64,000 nt of DNA from Pseudomonas sp. MM223 (GCA_947090765.1 OX352322.1:291501-355500); one strand, 5' to 3'. Shown: positions 41,660-51,250, counted from the first letter of the stretch. A program made the numbers and translations. The notes: generated from the letters alone by a model not told the origin.

Positions 41660-43065
41660 TAACGGTGGTCCTCGTGGTCGTCATGCCCGCCGCTGCCGCC
41701 GTCAAAGCTCAAGCCATGCTTGCGCAGCTTGTCGTGCAAGGTTTTGCGGGGGATGCCCAGCGCTTCGGCCAGGCTGCGCATGGAGCTGTGTGGCTGGGCC
41801 AGTTCGGCAGCGATCAGTGAGCGTTCGAACTGCTCGACCTGTTCGCTCAGGTTGCCAAGCAGCACTGGCGCGGCTGGCACTGCTGCCGGTGCCGCCTGGC
41901 CATCCAGGGCCAGTTCCAGGCCAAGGGCGAAACGCTCGGCGGCGTTCTGCAACTCGCGCACATTGCCTGGCCAGGCGTGGCGCAGCAGCATGGCGCGCTG
42001 GGCCGGTTGCAGGGTGTGGGGTGGCAGGCCATGACGCTGGCTGGCAGCGTCGGCGAAGTGCTGGAACAGCACCAGGATGTCATCGCCACGTTCGCGCAGC
42101 GGCGGAATACGCAGCGGTGCCACGTTCAGGCGGTAATACAGGTCGGCACGGAAGCGCCCCTGGTCGGCGGACTGGCGCAGGTCTTCCTTGGTTGCGGCAA
42201 TGATGCGGATATCCAGCGGGATCAGCTGGTTGCCGCCCAGCCGTTCGACCACCCGCTCCTGCAGCATGCGCAGCAGTTTTACCTGCACATCCAGGCTCAT
42301 GCTCTCGATTTCGTCGAGGAACAGCGTGCCGCCGTTGGCGAATTCGAACTTGCCGATACGGCGCTTCTGCGCGCCGGTGAAGGCACCGGGTTCATGGCCG
42401 AACAGCTCGCTTTCCACCACCGACTCGGCCAGCGCGCCGGCGTTGATGGCCACGAACGGGCCGTCGCGGCGGCTGGACAGATCGTGCAGGGCCCGGGCCA
42501 CCACCTCTTTGCCCGCGCCGGTTTCACCCAATATCAGCACATCGGCGCGGGTGCCGGCCAAGGCGCCAATCTGTTCGCGCAGGCGCAGCATGGCGGGTGA
42601 ATGGCCCACCAGGCGGGTGGCCAGCTGCTGGCGGTCGCTCAGCGCCAGGCGCAGGCTGCGGTTGTCCAGCACCAGCCGGCGCAGGGCCAGGGCCCGGCGT
42701 ACGCTGTCTAGCAGGGCGTCTGTGGCAAAGGGTTTTTCCAAAAAGTCATAAGCCCCGGCGCGCATCGCCTGCACCGCCAGCGGCACATCGCCATGCCCGG
42801 TGATCAGCAGCACCGGCAGCTCGCTGTCGCGGCCGTGCAATTGCTCCAGCAGTTGCAGGCCATCGATGCCGGGCATGCGGATGTCGCTGACCACCACACC
42901 GGGCCAGTCGGCCTCGATACGCTCGGCCAGGCCTTGGGCATCGGCCAGGGCGACCACCTTGAGCCCGGCCAGGTCCAGGGTTTGGCTCAGCGCCTGGCGC
43001 AGGTGCGGGTCATCATCGACCAGGATGACCTGGGCTTGGCTGTCGATCAGTGTCTCGGTGGTCAT
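41659..43065 (-). CDS. dctD: Sigma-54-dependent response regulator DctD-like
   Basis: A 468-residue NtrC-family activator. The receiver domain (10-125) has phosphorylation site D61 (VVVSDIRMPGIDG). The AAA+ domain follows, with Walker A GETGAGKE at 180-187, sigma-54 contact loop GAFTGA at 227-232 and Walker B TLFLDEI near 247-253. The C-terminal Fis-type helix-turn-helix is MRSLAEALGIPRKTLHDKLR. With DctB it would activate C4-dicarboxylate transport genes such as dctA or dctPQM, none of which is in the window. The start overlaps the dctB stop by 4 bp. Confidence 0.9.
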   Translation of the reverse strand: MTTETLIDSQAQVILVDDDPHLRQALSQTLDLAGLKVVALADAQGLAERIEADWPGVVVSDIRMPGIDGLQLLEQLHGRDSELPVLLITGHGDVPLAVQAMRAGAYDFLEKPFATDALLDSVRRALALRRLVLDNRSLRLALSDRQQLATRLVGHSPAMLRLREQIGALAGTRADVLILGETGAGKEVVARALHDLSSRRDGPFVAINAGALAESVVESELFGHEPGAFTGAQKRRIGKFEFANGGTLFLDEIESMSLDVQVKLLRMLQERVVERLGGNQLIPLDIRIIAATKEDLRQSADQGRFRADLYYRLNVAPLRIPPLRERGDDILVLFQHFADAASQRHGLPPHTLQPAQRAMLLRHAWPGNVRELQNAAERFALGLELALDGQAAPAAVPAAPVLLGNLSEQVEQFERSLIAAELAQPHSSMRSLAEALGIPRKTLHDKLRKHGLSFDGGSGGHDDHEDHR

Positions 43066-44876
43066 GCCGAGGGGTCCTCCGAATTGGGCAAAGTAGCGCC
43101 AGGTGCGGCCATGCGCAGCTGCAGGGTCAGCAGTGCGCCACCTTCCGGGTGGTTGGCCAGCAGCAGTTCACCGCCCAGTGCGCGCATCAGGCTTTCGCAG
43201 ATGGCCAGGCCCAGGCCCAGGCCCTGGGTACGGGTCTTGGTGGTGAAGAACGGCTCCTTGGCATGCTCCAGGGCCTGGCGGCTGAAACCGGGGCCATTGT
43301 CGCGGATGTACAGATAGACGCAGTCATCGCGCTGCTCGGCACTTAGCCACAAGCGGCGCGGGTTGGCCTTTTCGGTCAAGGCGTCGAGGGCATTGGCCAG
43401 CAGGTTGCCAAGCACCTGGCGCAGGCGGGTTTCGCCGGCCTGTACCCACAAGGTGGCTTCCGGCAGGTCGCGGATAAGCTCCACGGCCATTGCCCGGCGG
43501 CGCTTGGCCAACAGTGCCAGGGCATCGTCCAGCGCCGGCTGCAGGGCCACGCTTTCCGGGGCATGCCGGTCACGGCGGGCGAAGGCGCGCAGGTGAGCGA
43601 TGATCGAGGCCATGCGCCCGGTCAGCTCGCCGATCAGCTTGAGGTTGCCGCGGGCGTCATCGGTGCGTTGGTGGTCCAGCAGGATTTCGGCGTTTTCCGC
43701 ATAGCTGCGGATGGCGGCCAGCGGCTGGTTGAGTTCGTGGCTGATGCTGGCCGACATGGTGCCGAGTACCGACAGCTTGCCGGCCTGCACCAGTTCGTCC
43801 TGGGCGCGCACCGCTTCCTGCTGGGCGTTCTCGCGTTCCAGTACGGCATTTTTCAGCCGGGTGTTCAGGCCTTCAAGGTCGGCGGTTCGTTCGGCTACGC
43901 GCTTTTCCAGTTGCTGGCGGCCACGGGCTTCGAAGTCGATGCGGTCGATGTAGTGGCGCCGCCGTTGCATCACCAGGCCGGCCAGCAGCATCAATACCAG
44001 CAGCGTGCCGGCACCGATGGCCATCACCGTTTGTACCGAGCGATCAACCAGCATGCGCGGGGCGAGGATGCTGACCTGCCAGCCGGTTTCCTTTATGTCG
44101 CGGGTCTGGGTGATCCAGGCGTCCGGGTTGAGCACCAGCGGTTGCGGGGCCTGGGTGGGGTAGGGCTGGATGGCAATGATGGCCTGGCGTTCGGCCTCGG
44201 TCAGCGTGCGGGTGGAGCGGAAGCGCCAGTCGGGCCGCGAAGTCAGGATCACCACGCCATTGTGGTCGGTCAGCAACAGCTGCTCGGGGGTGCGGCCCCA
44301 GAGGGTTTCGGTGTGGTCGAGGTCGACCTTGACCACCAGCACGCCGACGATGCGCTCGCGGTCCCGCACGGCCGCGGCAAAGAAGTAGCCACGCTTGGCC
44401 GAGGTGGTGCCCTGGCCGAAGAAACGGCCCAGGTGGCCGGCCATGGCTTCGTTGAAGTAGGGGCGGAAGGCGAAGTTGCGGCCGACGAAACTGTCGTGCT
44501 TGTCCCAGTTGGACGCGGCCAGGGTGTTGCCGCTGACATCCATCAGGTACATCACCTCGGCACCGGTCTGCTGCACGATATCCTTGAGCAAGCGGTTGGC
44601 ATTGGTGACCGCTTCCAGGCGGAACGGGTCGGCCAGTACGCCACGCAGCGCCGGCAGGTCGCCGAGTATCTGCGGCAAGGTTTCGTAGCGGTGCAGGGTG
44701 CCGAGCAGGTTGGCAACGTACAGGTCGAGGGTTTGGCGGTTTTGCGAGGCCAACTCTTCCTGGTAGTAGCGTTCGGCCAAGTGATGCAGGGGCCACAGCA
44801 ACGGGGCCAGGCACAGGGCCAACAAGGCCAGGCTGCGCCAGCGGGGACGGCGTGGGGGCGTGGGTTTTGCAATCAT
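43062..44876 (-). CDS. dctB: C4-dicarboxylate sensor histidine kinase DctB-like
   Basis: A 604-residue membrane kinase. A first transmembrane helix lies near 15-32 (RSLALLALCLAPLLWPLHHL), then a periplasmic double Cache/PAS sensor of about 250 residues (GNTLAASNWDKHDSFVGRNF, DLDHTETLWGRTPEQLLLTD). A second helix lies near 285-305, then a coiled coil with ENAQQEAVRAQDELVQAGKL. The kinase core follows (MSASISHELNQPLAAIRSYA, GLGLGLAICESLMRALGG). It senses succinate, fumarate or malate by family. A GTG one codon upstream is an alternative start. No clear ribosome site is seen; a hairpin sits just upstream. Confidence 0.88.
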   Translation of the reverse strand: MIAKPTPPRRPRWRSLALLALCLAPLLWPLHHLAERYYQEELASQNRQTLDLYVANLLGTLHRYETLPQILGDLPALRGVLADPFRLEAVTNANRLLKDIVQQTGAEVMYLMDVSGNTLAASNWDKHDSFVGRNFAFRPYFNEAMAGHLGRFFGQGTTSAKRGYFFAAAVRDRERIVGVLVVKVDLDHTETLWGRTPEQLLLTDHNGVVILTSRPDWRFRSTRTLTEAERQAIIAIQPYPTQAPQPLVLNPDAWITQTRDIKETGWQVSILAPRMLVDRSVQTVMAIGAGTLLVLMLLAGLVMQRRRHYIDRIDFEARGRQQLEKRVAERTADLEGLNTRLKNAVLERENAQQEAVRAQDELVQAGKLSVLGTMSASISHELNQPLAAIRSYAENAEILLDHQRTDDARGNLKLIGELTGRMASIIAHLRAFARRDRHAPESVALQPALDDALALLAKRRRAMAVELIRDLPEATLWVQAGETRLRQVLGNLLANALDALTEKANPRRLWLSAEQRDDCVYLYIRDNGPGFSRQALEHAKEPFFTTKTRTQGLGLGLAICESLMRALGGELLLANHPEGGALLTLQLRMAAPGATLPNSEDPSA

Positions 44877-44884
44877 CACGTAAA

Positions 44885-44906
44885 TGCGCCAGAAAAGTCT
44901 GGCGCA
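44885..44906. promoter_or_regulatory. Perfect hairpin just upstream of dctB
   Basis: TGCGCCAGA/TCTGGCGCA form a perfect 9-bp stem with a 4-base loop, ending 9 bp from the dctB ATG and 13 bp after the rfbC stop. There is no T-run, so it is unlikely to be a simple terminator. It could be an operator or an RNA structure affecting dctB translation. Confidence 0.45.
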
Positions 44907-44918
44907 ATTATGCGCTAG

Positions 44919-45464
44919 TTAAGGCAGCAGTTCCGCCTCTGCCAGAGGCAGGCCTACCTTGTCCTTGTCCGACAGCACCGGTGGTTGCTGCAGCCCCCAG
45001 TCGATGGCCAACTGCGGGTCGTCCCAGCGGACGCAGCGGTCGGCGCCCGGGTTGTAGTAATCGGTGGTCTTGTAAAGGAATTCGGCCGAGTCGCTCATCA
45101 CCGCAAAACCATGGGCAAAGCCCGGTGGAATCCAGAGTTGGCGGTGGTTGTCGGCCGACAGGTGCACCGCAACCCACTGGCCGAACGTTGGTGAGCTTTT
45201 GCGTACGTCCACGGCGATGTCACGGATTTCTCCGTGCACTACGCGCACCAGCTTGCCCTGGGTGTTTGCCACTTGATAGTGCAGCCCGCGCAGTACGCCC
45301 TTGATGGAGCGTGAGTGGTTGTCCTGGACGAACTCGGCTTTTACGCCGGTTTGCCGCGCGAACTCACGTGCGTTGAATGCCTCGAAGAAAAAACCACGGC
45401 TGTCACCGAAAACCTTCGGCTCGATGATCAGTACCTCAGGGATTGCGGTAGGGATGATGTTCAT
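44919..45464 (-). CDS. rfbC: dTDP-4-dehydrorhamnose 3,5-epimerase
   Basis: A 181-residue cupin enzyme of dTDP-L-rhamnose synthesis. It has FGDSRGFFFEAFNAREFARQ near 20-39, the catalytic-His region GVLRGLHYQVANTQGKLVRV (about 56-75), and LWIPPGFAHGFAVMSDSAEF. rfbA, rfbB and rfbD are not beside it, so it is an orphan here; the rest of the pathway must lie elsewhere if it works in rhamnose synthesis. It is divergent from aguA and 42 bp before dctB. Confidence 0.93.
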   Translation of the reverse strand: MNIIPTAIPEVLIIEPKVFGDSRGFFFEAFNAREFARQTGVKAEFVQDNHSRSIKGVLRGLHYQVANTQGKLVRVVHGEIRDIAVDVRKSSPTFGQWVAVHLSADNHRQLWIPPGFAHGFAVMSDSAEFLYKTTDYYNPGADRCVRWDDPQLAIDWGLQQPPVLSDKDKVGLPLAEAELLP

Positions 45465-45671
45465 AGTGGCTCGCTGGCCCGTTGCTCAAGTATTGACCCT
45501 AGTCGGCGCCGCTGGAATTTTCCGCCTGCCGATGTAACAGGATGCATAAGGTATGGCTATGGTAGACGTCAGGCCGGTAGCAGCACCATACAAAGGTCTG
45601 CTTGGTTCGATTGTTATCGATTTATTGGCGGCTCAATAGGCAGCAAATCCCGACTGTCGGGCTTCAAATAT

Positions 45672-45683
45672 CGATATATATCG
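45672..45683. promoter_or_regulatory. Palindromes in the rfbC-aguA divergent promoter region
   Basis: CGATATATATCG is a perfect 12-bp palindrome 60 bp before aguA. A second, CCCGACTGTCGGG, lies at 45649-45661. Either could be an operator, for example for agmatine-responsive control, but the regulator is unknown. The rest of the 278-bp gap is AT-rich. Confidence 0.35.
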
Positions 45684-45742
45684 GTTATAAATGAGCAAAC
45701 GCCCCAGCACACTCCGGCTCAGGGCCATCATAGAGGTCACCC

Positions 45743-46849
45743 ATGAAAACCCTCAACTCCACGCCCCGTGCCGATGGTTTCCACATGCCCGCCGAGTGGG
45801 CCCCGCAAACCCAGGTATGGATGGTCTGGCCGGAGCGCCCGGACAACTGGCGCCTGGGCGGCAAGCCGGCGCAGGCTGCCCATGTGACCCTGGCCAAGGC
45901 CATTGCCCGCTTCGAACCTGTGACCGTCGCGGCCTCTGCCGGCCAGTACGAAAATGCCCGTCGCCAGCTCGATCAGCCGAACATTCGTGTGGTCGAAATC
46001 AGCAATGACGACGCCTGGGTGCGTGATACCGGCCCAACCTTCGTCATCAACGACCAAGGCGAAGTGCGCGGTGTGGACTGGGGCTTCAACGCTTGGGGCG
46101 GCTTCGACGGCGGCCTGTACGCGCCGTGGAACCGCGACGAGGAACTGGCTGCCAAGGTGCTGGAAATGGAGCGCTGCCAGCGCTACCACACCGAAGGCTT
46201 CGTGCTTGAAGGCGGTTCGATCCACGTAGACGGTGAAGGCACCGTGATCACCACCGAGGAATGCCTGCTCAACCGTAACCGCAACCCGCACCTGAACCGC
46301 GAGCAGGTCGAAGCAGTGCTGCGCGATCAGCTGGCGGTCGACACTGTGGTATGGCTGCCAGATGGCCTGTACAACGACGAAACCGACGGCCACGTCGACA
46401 ACTTCTGCTGTTACGTGCGCCCGGGCGAAGTGTTACTGGCCTGGACCGATGATTCCAACGACCCCAACTATGCACGTTGCCACGCTGCCATGGAGGTGTT
46501 GAAGAACACCCGCGATGCCAAGGGCCGTGAGTTCATCGTGCACAAGATGCCGATCCCGGGCCCGCTGTTCGCCACCGCTGAAGAGTGTGCCGGTGTCGAC
46601 CAGGTAGCTGGCAGCCAGGAGCGTGACCCGTCGGTGCGCCTGGCCGGTTCGTATGTAAACTTCCTGATCGTCAATGGCGGCATCATTGCGCCAAGTTTCG
46701 ACGACCCGGCAGATGCCCAAGCCAGAGCGATCCTGGCAAAGATCTTCCCCGACCATGAGGTGGTGATGATCCCTGGCCGTGAATTGCTCCTGGGTGGCGG
46801 CAACATCCACTGCCTGACCCAGCAGCAGCCGGCGCCGGTCAAGCGCTGA
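45743..46849 (+). CDS. aguA: Agmatine deiminase
   Basis: A 368-residue guanidine-modifying enzyme that hydrolyses agmatine to N-carbamoylputrescine and ammonia, an arginine-to-putrescine route. It has [19 protein letters not shown] (about 87-105), [38 protein letters not shown] (catalytic His), and the nucleophile C357 in GGGNIHC near the C-terminus. No aguB (carbamoylputrescine amidase) is adjacent. A clear terminator follows. Confidence 0.95.
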   Translation: MKTLNSTPRADGFHMPAEWAPQTQVWMVWPERPDNWRLGGKPAQAAHVTLAKAIARFEPVTVAASAGQYENARRQLDQPNIRVVEISNDDAWVRDTGPTFVINDQGEVRGVDWGFNAWGGFDGGLYAPWNRDEELAAKVLEMERCQRYHTEGFVLEGGSIHVDGEGTVITTEECLLNRNRNPHLNREQVEAVLRDQLAVDTVVWLPDGLYNDETDGHVDNFCCYVRPGEVLLAWTDDSNDPNYARCHAAMEVLKNTRDAKGREFIVHKMPIPGPLFATAEECAGVDQVAGSQERDPSVRLAGSYVNFLIVNGGIIAPSFDDPADAQARAILAKIFPDHEVVMIPGRELLLGGGNIHCLTQQQPAPVKR

Positions 46850-46866
46850 GTGCGAAGTGAATGAAG

Positions 46867-46895
46867 AGGCCCGTCATGTGACGGGCCTTTTTTTT
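46867..46895 (+). terminator. Rho-independent terminator after aguA
   Basis: Stem AGGCCCGTCA-like/TGACGGGCCT followed by eight T, 18 bp after the aguA stop. Confidence 0.88.
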
Positions 46896-47041
46896 GGGGC
46901 GACGCCCGGAGGCCTGGGCTGGCATAGGTTTTGTATTGTTTTTCAGACAGATAGCCAGATAGCTTGGCGCGGTCGGGGTATCGGATCTGTAACAATACAT
47001 ACGTAAATTAGCCGCTCACGGGCCAGGGAGTACGTGTAGGA

Positions 47042-47239
47042 ATGAACGCAGCAAGTGAGTCGGCATTGCGCCCATCGGCAGTGAATCACCAATCGCTCAA
47101 GGTTGTGGCGAAGTGGTTGAAACACCATGGAAGCATCAGGGTCAGGACGACCGACCCACGACGTCTGCTTGCCGGACGGTACCCCCAAGGGCTGATCAGC
47201 GAGGCAGAGATGCAGGCGCTGATGGCGGTGTGGCACTGA
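47042..47239 (+). CDS. Small protein of unknown function
   Basis: A 65-residue reading frame. The first 20 residues look disordered. The rest is compact and charged (LKVVAKWLKHHGSIRVRTTD, then PRRLLAGRYPQGLISEAEMQ). The pattern of a helix, a basic strand and a second helix suggests a small folded domain, possibly nucleic-acid binding. GGGAG lies about 13 bp before the ATG. I do not recognise a named family. It stands alone between the aguA terminator and a REP pair, so it may be its own gene. Confidence 0.6.
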   Translation: MNAASESALRPSAVNHQSLKVVAKWLKHHGSIRVRTTDPRRLLAGRYPQGLISEAEMQALMAVWH

Positions 47240-47261
47240 TCTAACCGGTATTACCTGTGCT

Positions 47262-47339
47262 GGCCTCTTCGCAGCACAAGGCTGCTCCTACAGGTGGCGC
47301 GCGGTCCCTGTAGGAGCAGCCTTGTGCTGCGAAGAGGCC
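47262..47339. repeat. REPIN, type CTCTTCGCAGCACAAGGCTGCTCCTACA
   Basis: Compact inverted pair with arms GGCCTCTTCGCAGCACAAGG and CCTTGTGCTGCGAAGAGGCC, between the small gene and the receptor 3' end. Confidence 0.86.
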
Positions 47340-47356
47340 GGAACAGCCAACAAAGA

Positions 47357-49432
47357 TCAGAAGCTGTAGCTACCCGTCACCACCAGGCTACGTGGGTCCC
47401 CCACCATGATCTGCGCCGCACTCGTCGCCGAGCTGTAGTAGGTCTTGTCGGCAATGTTGCTCAATGCCGCCCGCACATCCCAGTCATGGGTGCGGTACCC
47501 CGCCAGTGCATCCCAACGGCCATACCCCGGCAACACCGTGGTGTTCTGGTTGTCTGCGTAACGCTCACCCACCAGCGTCAGGCCAGTCTCGGCATACCAT
47601 CCCATCTCCGGTTTCCAGGTGACGAACAGGCTGCCGTTGCGCTTGGCCACATCGTTGATGCGGTTGCCTTCCTGGCCGTTGTTGTCCTTGACGATGATCG
47701 CATCCTGCAGGCCGATGCCACCGCGTACGTACCAGTTGCCGACGATGTTGCCGGTGGCCGTCAGCTCGATGCCGCGCGAACGCTGCAAGCCGCTGAGCAA
47801 GATGTTGTTCGGGTTTTCCGGATCACGGGTGCGGCGGTTGTACAGTTCCAGCTCGTAGACGGCCAGGGTGGTGGTCAGGCGCTGGTCGAGCCAGTCGCTT
47901 TTCACCCCGATTTCTTTCTGCCGAGTCTCTTCCGGCTTGGCGTCGTTGCCGTTGCCCGGCGCATTCGGGGTGATGCCGATCAAGCCGCCGCCCACCGGCG
48001 AGAAGGTCTTGCTCCACGAGGCGTAGAACGAATGATCACGCCATGGCGTGTAGACCACGCCCAGACGCGGACTGGTGCTGTTGCTGTCCTGCGGTTCGCG
48101 CACGCCATCCTTGTTGGTGGTTTCCACGTCGAACTGGTCGAAGCGCACGCCAGCCAGGATTTGCCAGTGATCGTTCAGGCGGATTTGGTCTTGCAGGTAA
48201 AGGCCGCGGCTATCGACCACGGTGTGGTTGTCACTCGACAGCATCAGCTTGCCATTGTGCTGCTGGTTGCTACCGGGTTTGCCCAGGCCCGGTAGCGGCT
48301 GGCTACCGGCGCTATACAGTACCGGGTCACGCTTCTGGTTGCCGATCTCCAGGCCCAGCAGCAGCTTGTGTTCCAGGCCCAGGGTGTCGAAATCGCCTTC
48401 GGCCTCCAGGTTATTGAACAGGTTGCGGGTGTTCAGGTCCTGCTGCCAGCGCTGGCGGGTCAAGGTATTGGTGCCGGCGTTGTAGCCCGTGACATAGGTG
48501 TTGTCGAACTCGCTGTCGAGCTTGAACAGGCCCAGGGTATGGCGCAGTTGCCAGGTTTCGTTCAACTGGTAGTTCAGGCGCGAGCGCAGGGATTGGGCGC
48601 GATCATCGATGTAGTCGCGCTGGTCGCCGTAGGTGGTGCCGCGGCTGACGTCGGCCGGGCGGCCATTCACCCCAGGGATGCCCCGGTCGGGCGTGCGGTT
48701 GTAGCGGCTGTATTCGTATTGCACCAGCCAGTTCAGGTCGGGGGTGATCTGCCAGCTGGCCGACGGGGCGAACAACTGGCGGCTGCCGTCGATACCATCG
48801 CGGAAGCTGTTGTTGTCCTGGTTGCCCATGTTCAGGCGCAGGCTGACGGTGTCGCTGGGGTCGGCGCTGAGGTCGGCATACAAGCTGCGCAGGTCTTCGC
48901 TGCCGGCCTGTGCTTCGATGCTGGATCGGCGGCCCTGTTCGGGTGCCTTGCTGACCCGGTTGACGATGCCGCCCTGGCTGCCACGGCCATACAGCACCGC
49001 CGCCGGCCCCTTCAGCACCTCGACCCGCTCGATGTTGTGCAGGTCGCGAATGTACTGGCTGTCGTCGCGAATGCCGTCCAGGTAGAAGTCGTTGCTGGCT
49101 TCGAAGCCGCGGATGCGCACGCTGTCGAAGCGGGTGTCGGCGCCACTGCTGACGTTGGGAATCCCCTCCAGCGCCTTGCCCAAGGTGTTGCTGCCGTAGT
49201 CCAGCACATTGGCGGTTTTCACCGTGTCGATGGCCTGCGGCACATAACGCACCGGCGTCGAGGTACGGGTGGCGGTGCTCACCTCCTTGACGCGCGGGTT
49301 GTCTTTCTCGCGCTCGCTGTCGGCGGTAACCGACGACTCTGGCAGCGTGGTGGTGGCGGCACTGGCCAGGCTGGCGCTGAACAGCAGCGACAGGCCAAGC
49401 GTGAGGGGGGAAAGGCGGCAGGGAACAAGCAT
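47357..49432 (-). CDS. TonB-dependent siderophore receptor
   Basis: A 691-residue outer-membrane receptor. The signal peptide is MLVPCRLSPLTLGLSLLFSA (cleavage near ASA). The plug domain has NVSSGADTRFDSVRIRGFEA and VLKGPAAVLYGRGSQGGIVN, followed by a 22-strand barrel ending in SLVVTGSYSF with the terminal Phe. Sequence style resembles Fiu/catecholate-type receptors, but the ligand is not certain. No sigma or anti-sigma gene and no signalling N-terminal extension is present. A Fur-box-like site lies upstream. The ATG is preferred over a GTG two codons earlier because of its GGAT spacing. Confidence 0.9.
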   Translation of the reverse strand: MLVPCRLSPLTLGLSLLFSASLASAATTTLPESSVTADSEREKDNPRVKEVSTATRTSTPVRYVPQAIDTVKTANVLDYGSNTLGKALEGIPNVSSGADTRFDSVRIRGFEASNDFYLDGIRDDSQYIRDLHNIERVEVLKGPAAVLYGRGSQGGIVNRVSKAPEQGRRSSIEAQAGSEDLRSLYADLSADPSDTVSLRLNMGNQDNNSFRDGIDGSRQLFAPSASWQITPDLNWLVQYEYSRYNRTPDRGIPGVNGRPADVSRGTTYGDQRDYIDDRAQSLRSRLNYQLNETWQLRHTLGLFKLDSEFDNTYVTGYNAGTNTLTRQRWQQDLNTRNLFNNLEAEGDFDTLGLEHKLLLGLEIGNQKRDPVLYSAGSQPLPGLGKPGSNQQHNGKLMLSSDNHTVVDSRGLYLQDQIRLNDHWQILAGVRFDQFDVETTNKDGVREPQDSNSTSPRLGVVYTPWRDHSFYASWSKTFSPVGGGLIGITPNAPGNGNDAKPEETRQKEIGVKSDWLDQRLTTTLAVYELELYNRRTRDPENPNNILLSGLQRSRGIELTATGNIVGNWYVRGGIGLQDAIIVKDNNGQEGNRINDVAKRNGSLFVTWKPEMGWYAETGLTLVGERYADNQNTTVLPGYGRWDALAGYRTHDWDVRAALSNIADKTYYSSATSAAQIMVGDPRSLVVTGSYSF

Positions 49433-49473
49433 GGGCACATCCGGACCGGGCAGGTGAAAAAGAAGGCGCGAAT

Positions 49474-49492
49474 GGTAATGCTTGTTATTTGC
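49474..49492 (-). promoter_or_regulatory. Fur-box-like sequence upstream of siderophore receptor
   Basis: GGTAATGCTTGTTATTTGC matches the 19-bp Fur consensus (GATAATGATAATCATTATC) at 12-13 positions by eye, 42 bp before the receptor start. Iron-dependent repression would be expected. The rest of the gap to 49907 is AT-rich with no other gene seen. Confidence 0.5.
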
Positions 49493-49907
49493 TCTCGCTT
49501 GGGTATTTGTAAAGGGTTGTCTTTACATATGTGTCTGTTTGTAACAGCCTCTACCGCCGCGTGTTTGCCCGCTCACGGGATATTGTCCGCTCGATCAAAG
49601 GCATTTTCCCACACAAGATAAATTGTCCGCTGATAGCGCAAACCTGCATGGAAATGCACCAGACCCGTCGATAATTTTGGTTATATCAACCTGCATTTCA
49701 CGACTTTTTGACATTTGTAATCGCACACGGCTAGGATTCGGCCAACGCCTGCTGGCCATGATCTTGGCCAAGCTGCTGCCGAGGGCTGCCGTGTACTTAC
49801 CGGCTGGCCCACCAGGCTGGATCCGCATAGCGTCGAACCTACGAAGGGGCGTTGGTTCCTGGCGTCATAGTGCAGAGCGTTTTTGATTAAGAAATAAGGA
49901 AAACAAC

Positions 49908-51200
49908 ATGTTGAAAACCAGGATCAGCCTGGTCGCCTTGGCGATGATCGCCGCGACCCAGGCACAGGCCAATGACCAGGCCGACAGCAAGGGCTTCATC
50001 GAGGACAGCCACGCCAACGTCCTTCTGCGCAACGCCTACATCAACCGTGACAAGAAGCACACCAACAATGACCAGATCGAGTGGGGCCAGGCGTTCATTG
50101 GCAACTTCTCCTCCGGTTTCACCCAAGGTACCGTCGGTGTGGGCGTCGATGCCTTCGGCCTGTACGCCATCCGCCTGGACGGTGGCAAGGGTCACAACGG
50201 CGGTGCGGGCGTTGACTTCTTCAAGCCTAGCGAGACCGACCCGGCCAACTCGCCTCACAACCTGGCCCGTGGCGGTGCAGCGATCAAGTTCCGTATCTCC
50301 AACACTGTGCTGAAGTACGGTGACCAGATGCCGGCACTTCCAGTGCTGCAGTACGATGATGCGCGCCTGCTGCCGGAAAGCTTCACCGGGACCTTGATTA
50401 CCTCCAAGGAAATCGAAGGTCTGGAGCTGAACGCCGGTCGTTTCACTCAAGAAGCGCGCAAGAGTGCTGAAGGCCGTGACAGCGGCGACCTGAAGTCCAT
50501 CAACGTGTTTGGCGGTAGCTACAAGTTCACCGACAACTTCACCGCTTCGTTGTACACCGCAGACAACGAAGATGTGATGAAGAAGCACTACCTGGGCCTG
50601 AACTACGTGTTCCCGATCGCCAGCGATCAGTCCCTGACCCTGGATTTCAACGGCTACAAGACTGACATCGACAAGAAATTCGTCGAGAAGGCCAGCCTGA
50701 CCGGTGACCACAACACTATCTGGAGCCTGGCTGCCACTTACGCCTATGGCCCGCACTCGTTCACTGTTGCTCACCAGCGCAGCACCGGCAGCACCGGTTA
50801 CAACTACGGTGGCTACCAGACCCAGCCTTGGGGCACCAGCGATGGTGGTTCGACCATCTACCTGGCCAACTCCTACTGGTCTGACTTCAACGCCGAAGAC
50901 GAGCGTTCCTGGCAGTTGGGTTATGGTCTGGACTTTGGTGCCTTCGGTCTGCCAGGCCTGACCTACAAGCTTGCTTACGTTGTGGGTGACAACATCAATA
51001 CCCACGGCTTCGGCGAAGGTAAAGAGCGCGAAATCTTCAACCAAGTACGTTACGTGGTGCAGGACGGCCCGGCCAAAGACCTGTCCATCAAGCTGCGTAG
51101 CTCGTTCGTGCGTACCAACAACGCCGTGCAGCAAAACGGTTACAACGACGACGGCAACGAAGTCCGCGTATTCGTCGAGTACCCGATCAGCATCTTCTGA
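49908..51200 (+). CDS. OprD/OprE-family outer membrane porin, second copy
   Basis: A 430-residue porin with a signal peptide (MLKTRISLVALAMIAATQAQ, cleavage near AQA). The mature sequence DSKGFIEDSHANVLLRNAYI, the beta-strand pattern and the C-terminal YPISIF place it in the OprD family, OprE/OprQ subgroup. It resembles the porin at 13144 in overall layout but differs clearly in sequence. These channels pass small nutrients, and some respond to low oxygen or stress. It has an AAGGAA ribosome site and a terminator after the gene. Confidence 0.88.
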   Translation: MLKTRISLVALAMIAATQAQANDQADSKGFIEDSHANVLLRNAYINRDKKHTNNDQIEWGQAFIGNFSSGFTQGTVGVGVDAFGLYAIRLDGGKGHNGGAGVDFFKPSETDPANSPHNLARGGAAIKFRISNTVLKYGDQMPALPVLQYDDARLLPESFTGTLITSKEIEGLELNAGRFTQEARKSAEGRDSGDLKSINVFGGSYKFTDNFTASLYTADNEDVMKKHYLGLNYVFPIASDQSLTLDFNGYKTDIDKKFVEKASLTGDHNTIWSLAATYAYGPHSFTVAHQRSTGSTGYNYGGYQTQPWGTSDGGSTIYLANSYWSDFNAEDERSWQLGYGLDFGAFGLPGLTYKLAYVVGDNINTHGFGEGKEREIFNQVRYVVQDGPAKDLSIKLRSSFVRTNNAVQQNGYNDDGNEVRVFVEYPISIF

Positions 51201-51219
51201 TTCTGATCTGACGTATCGA

Positions 51220-51250
51220 ACAGCCCTGGCTTATGCCGGGGCTGTTTCTT
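51220..51250 (+). terminator. Rho-independent terminator after porin
   Basis: Stem ACAGCCCTGGC/GCCGGGGCTGT with loop TTAT followed by TTCTTTT. It overlaps the 3' end of the convergent glutamate-synthase-like gene. Confidence 0.8.
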
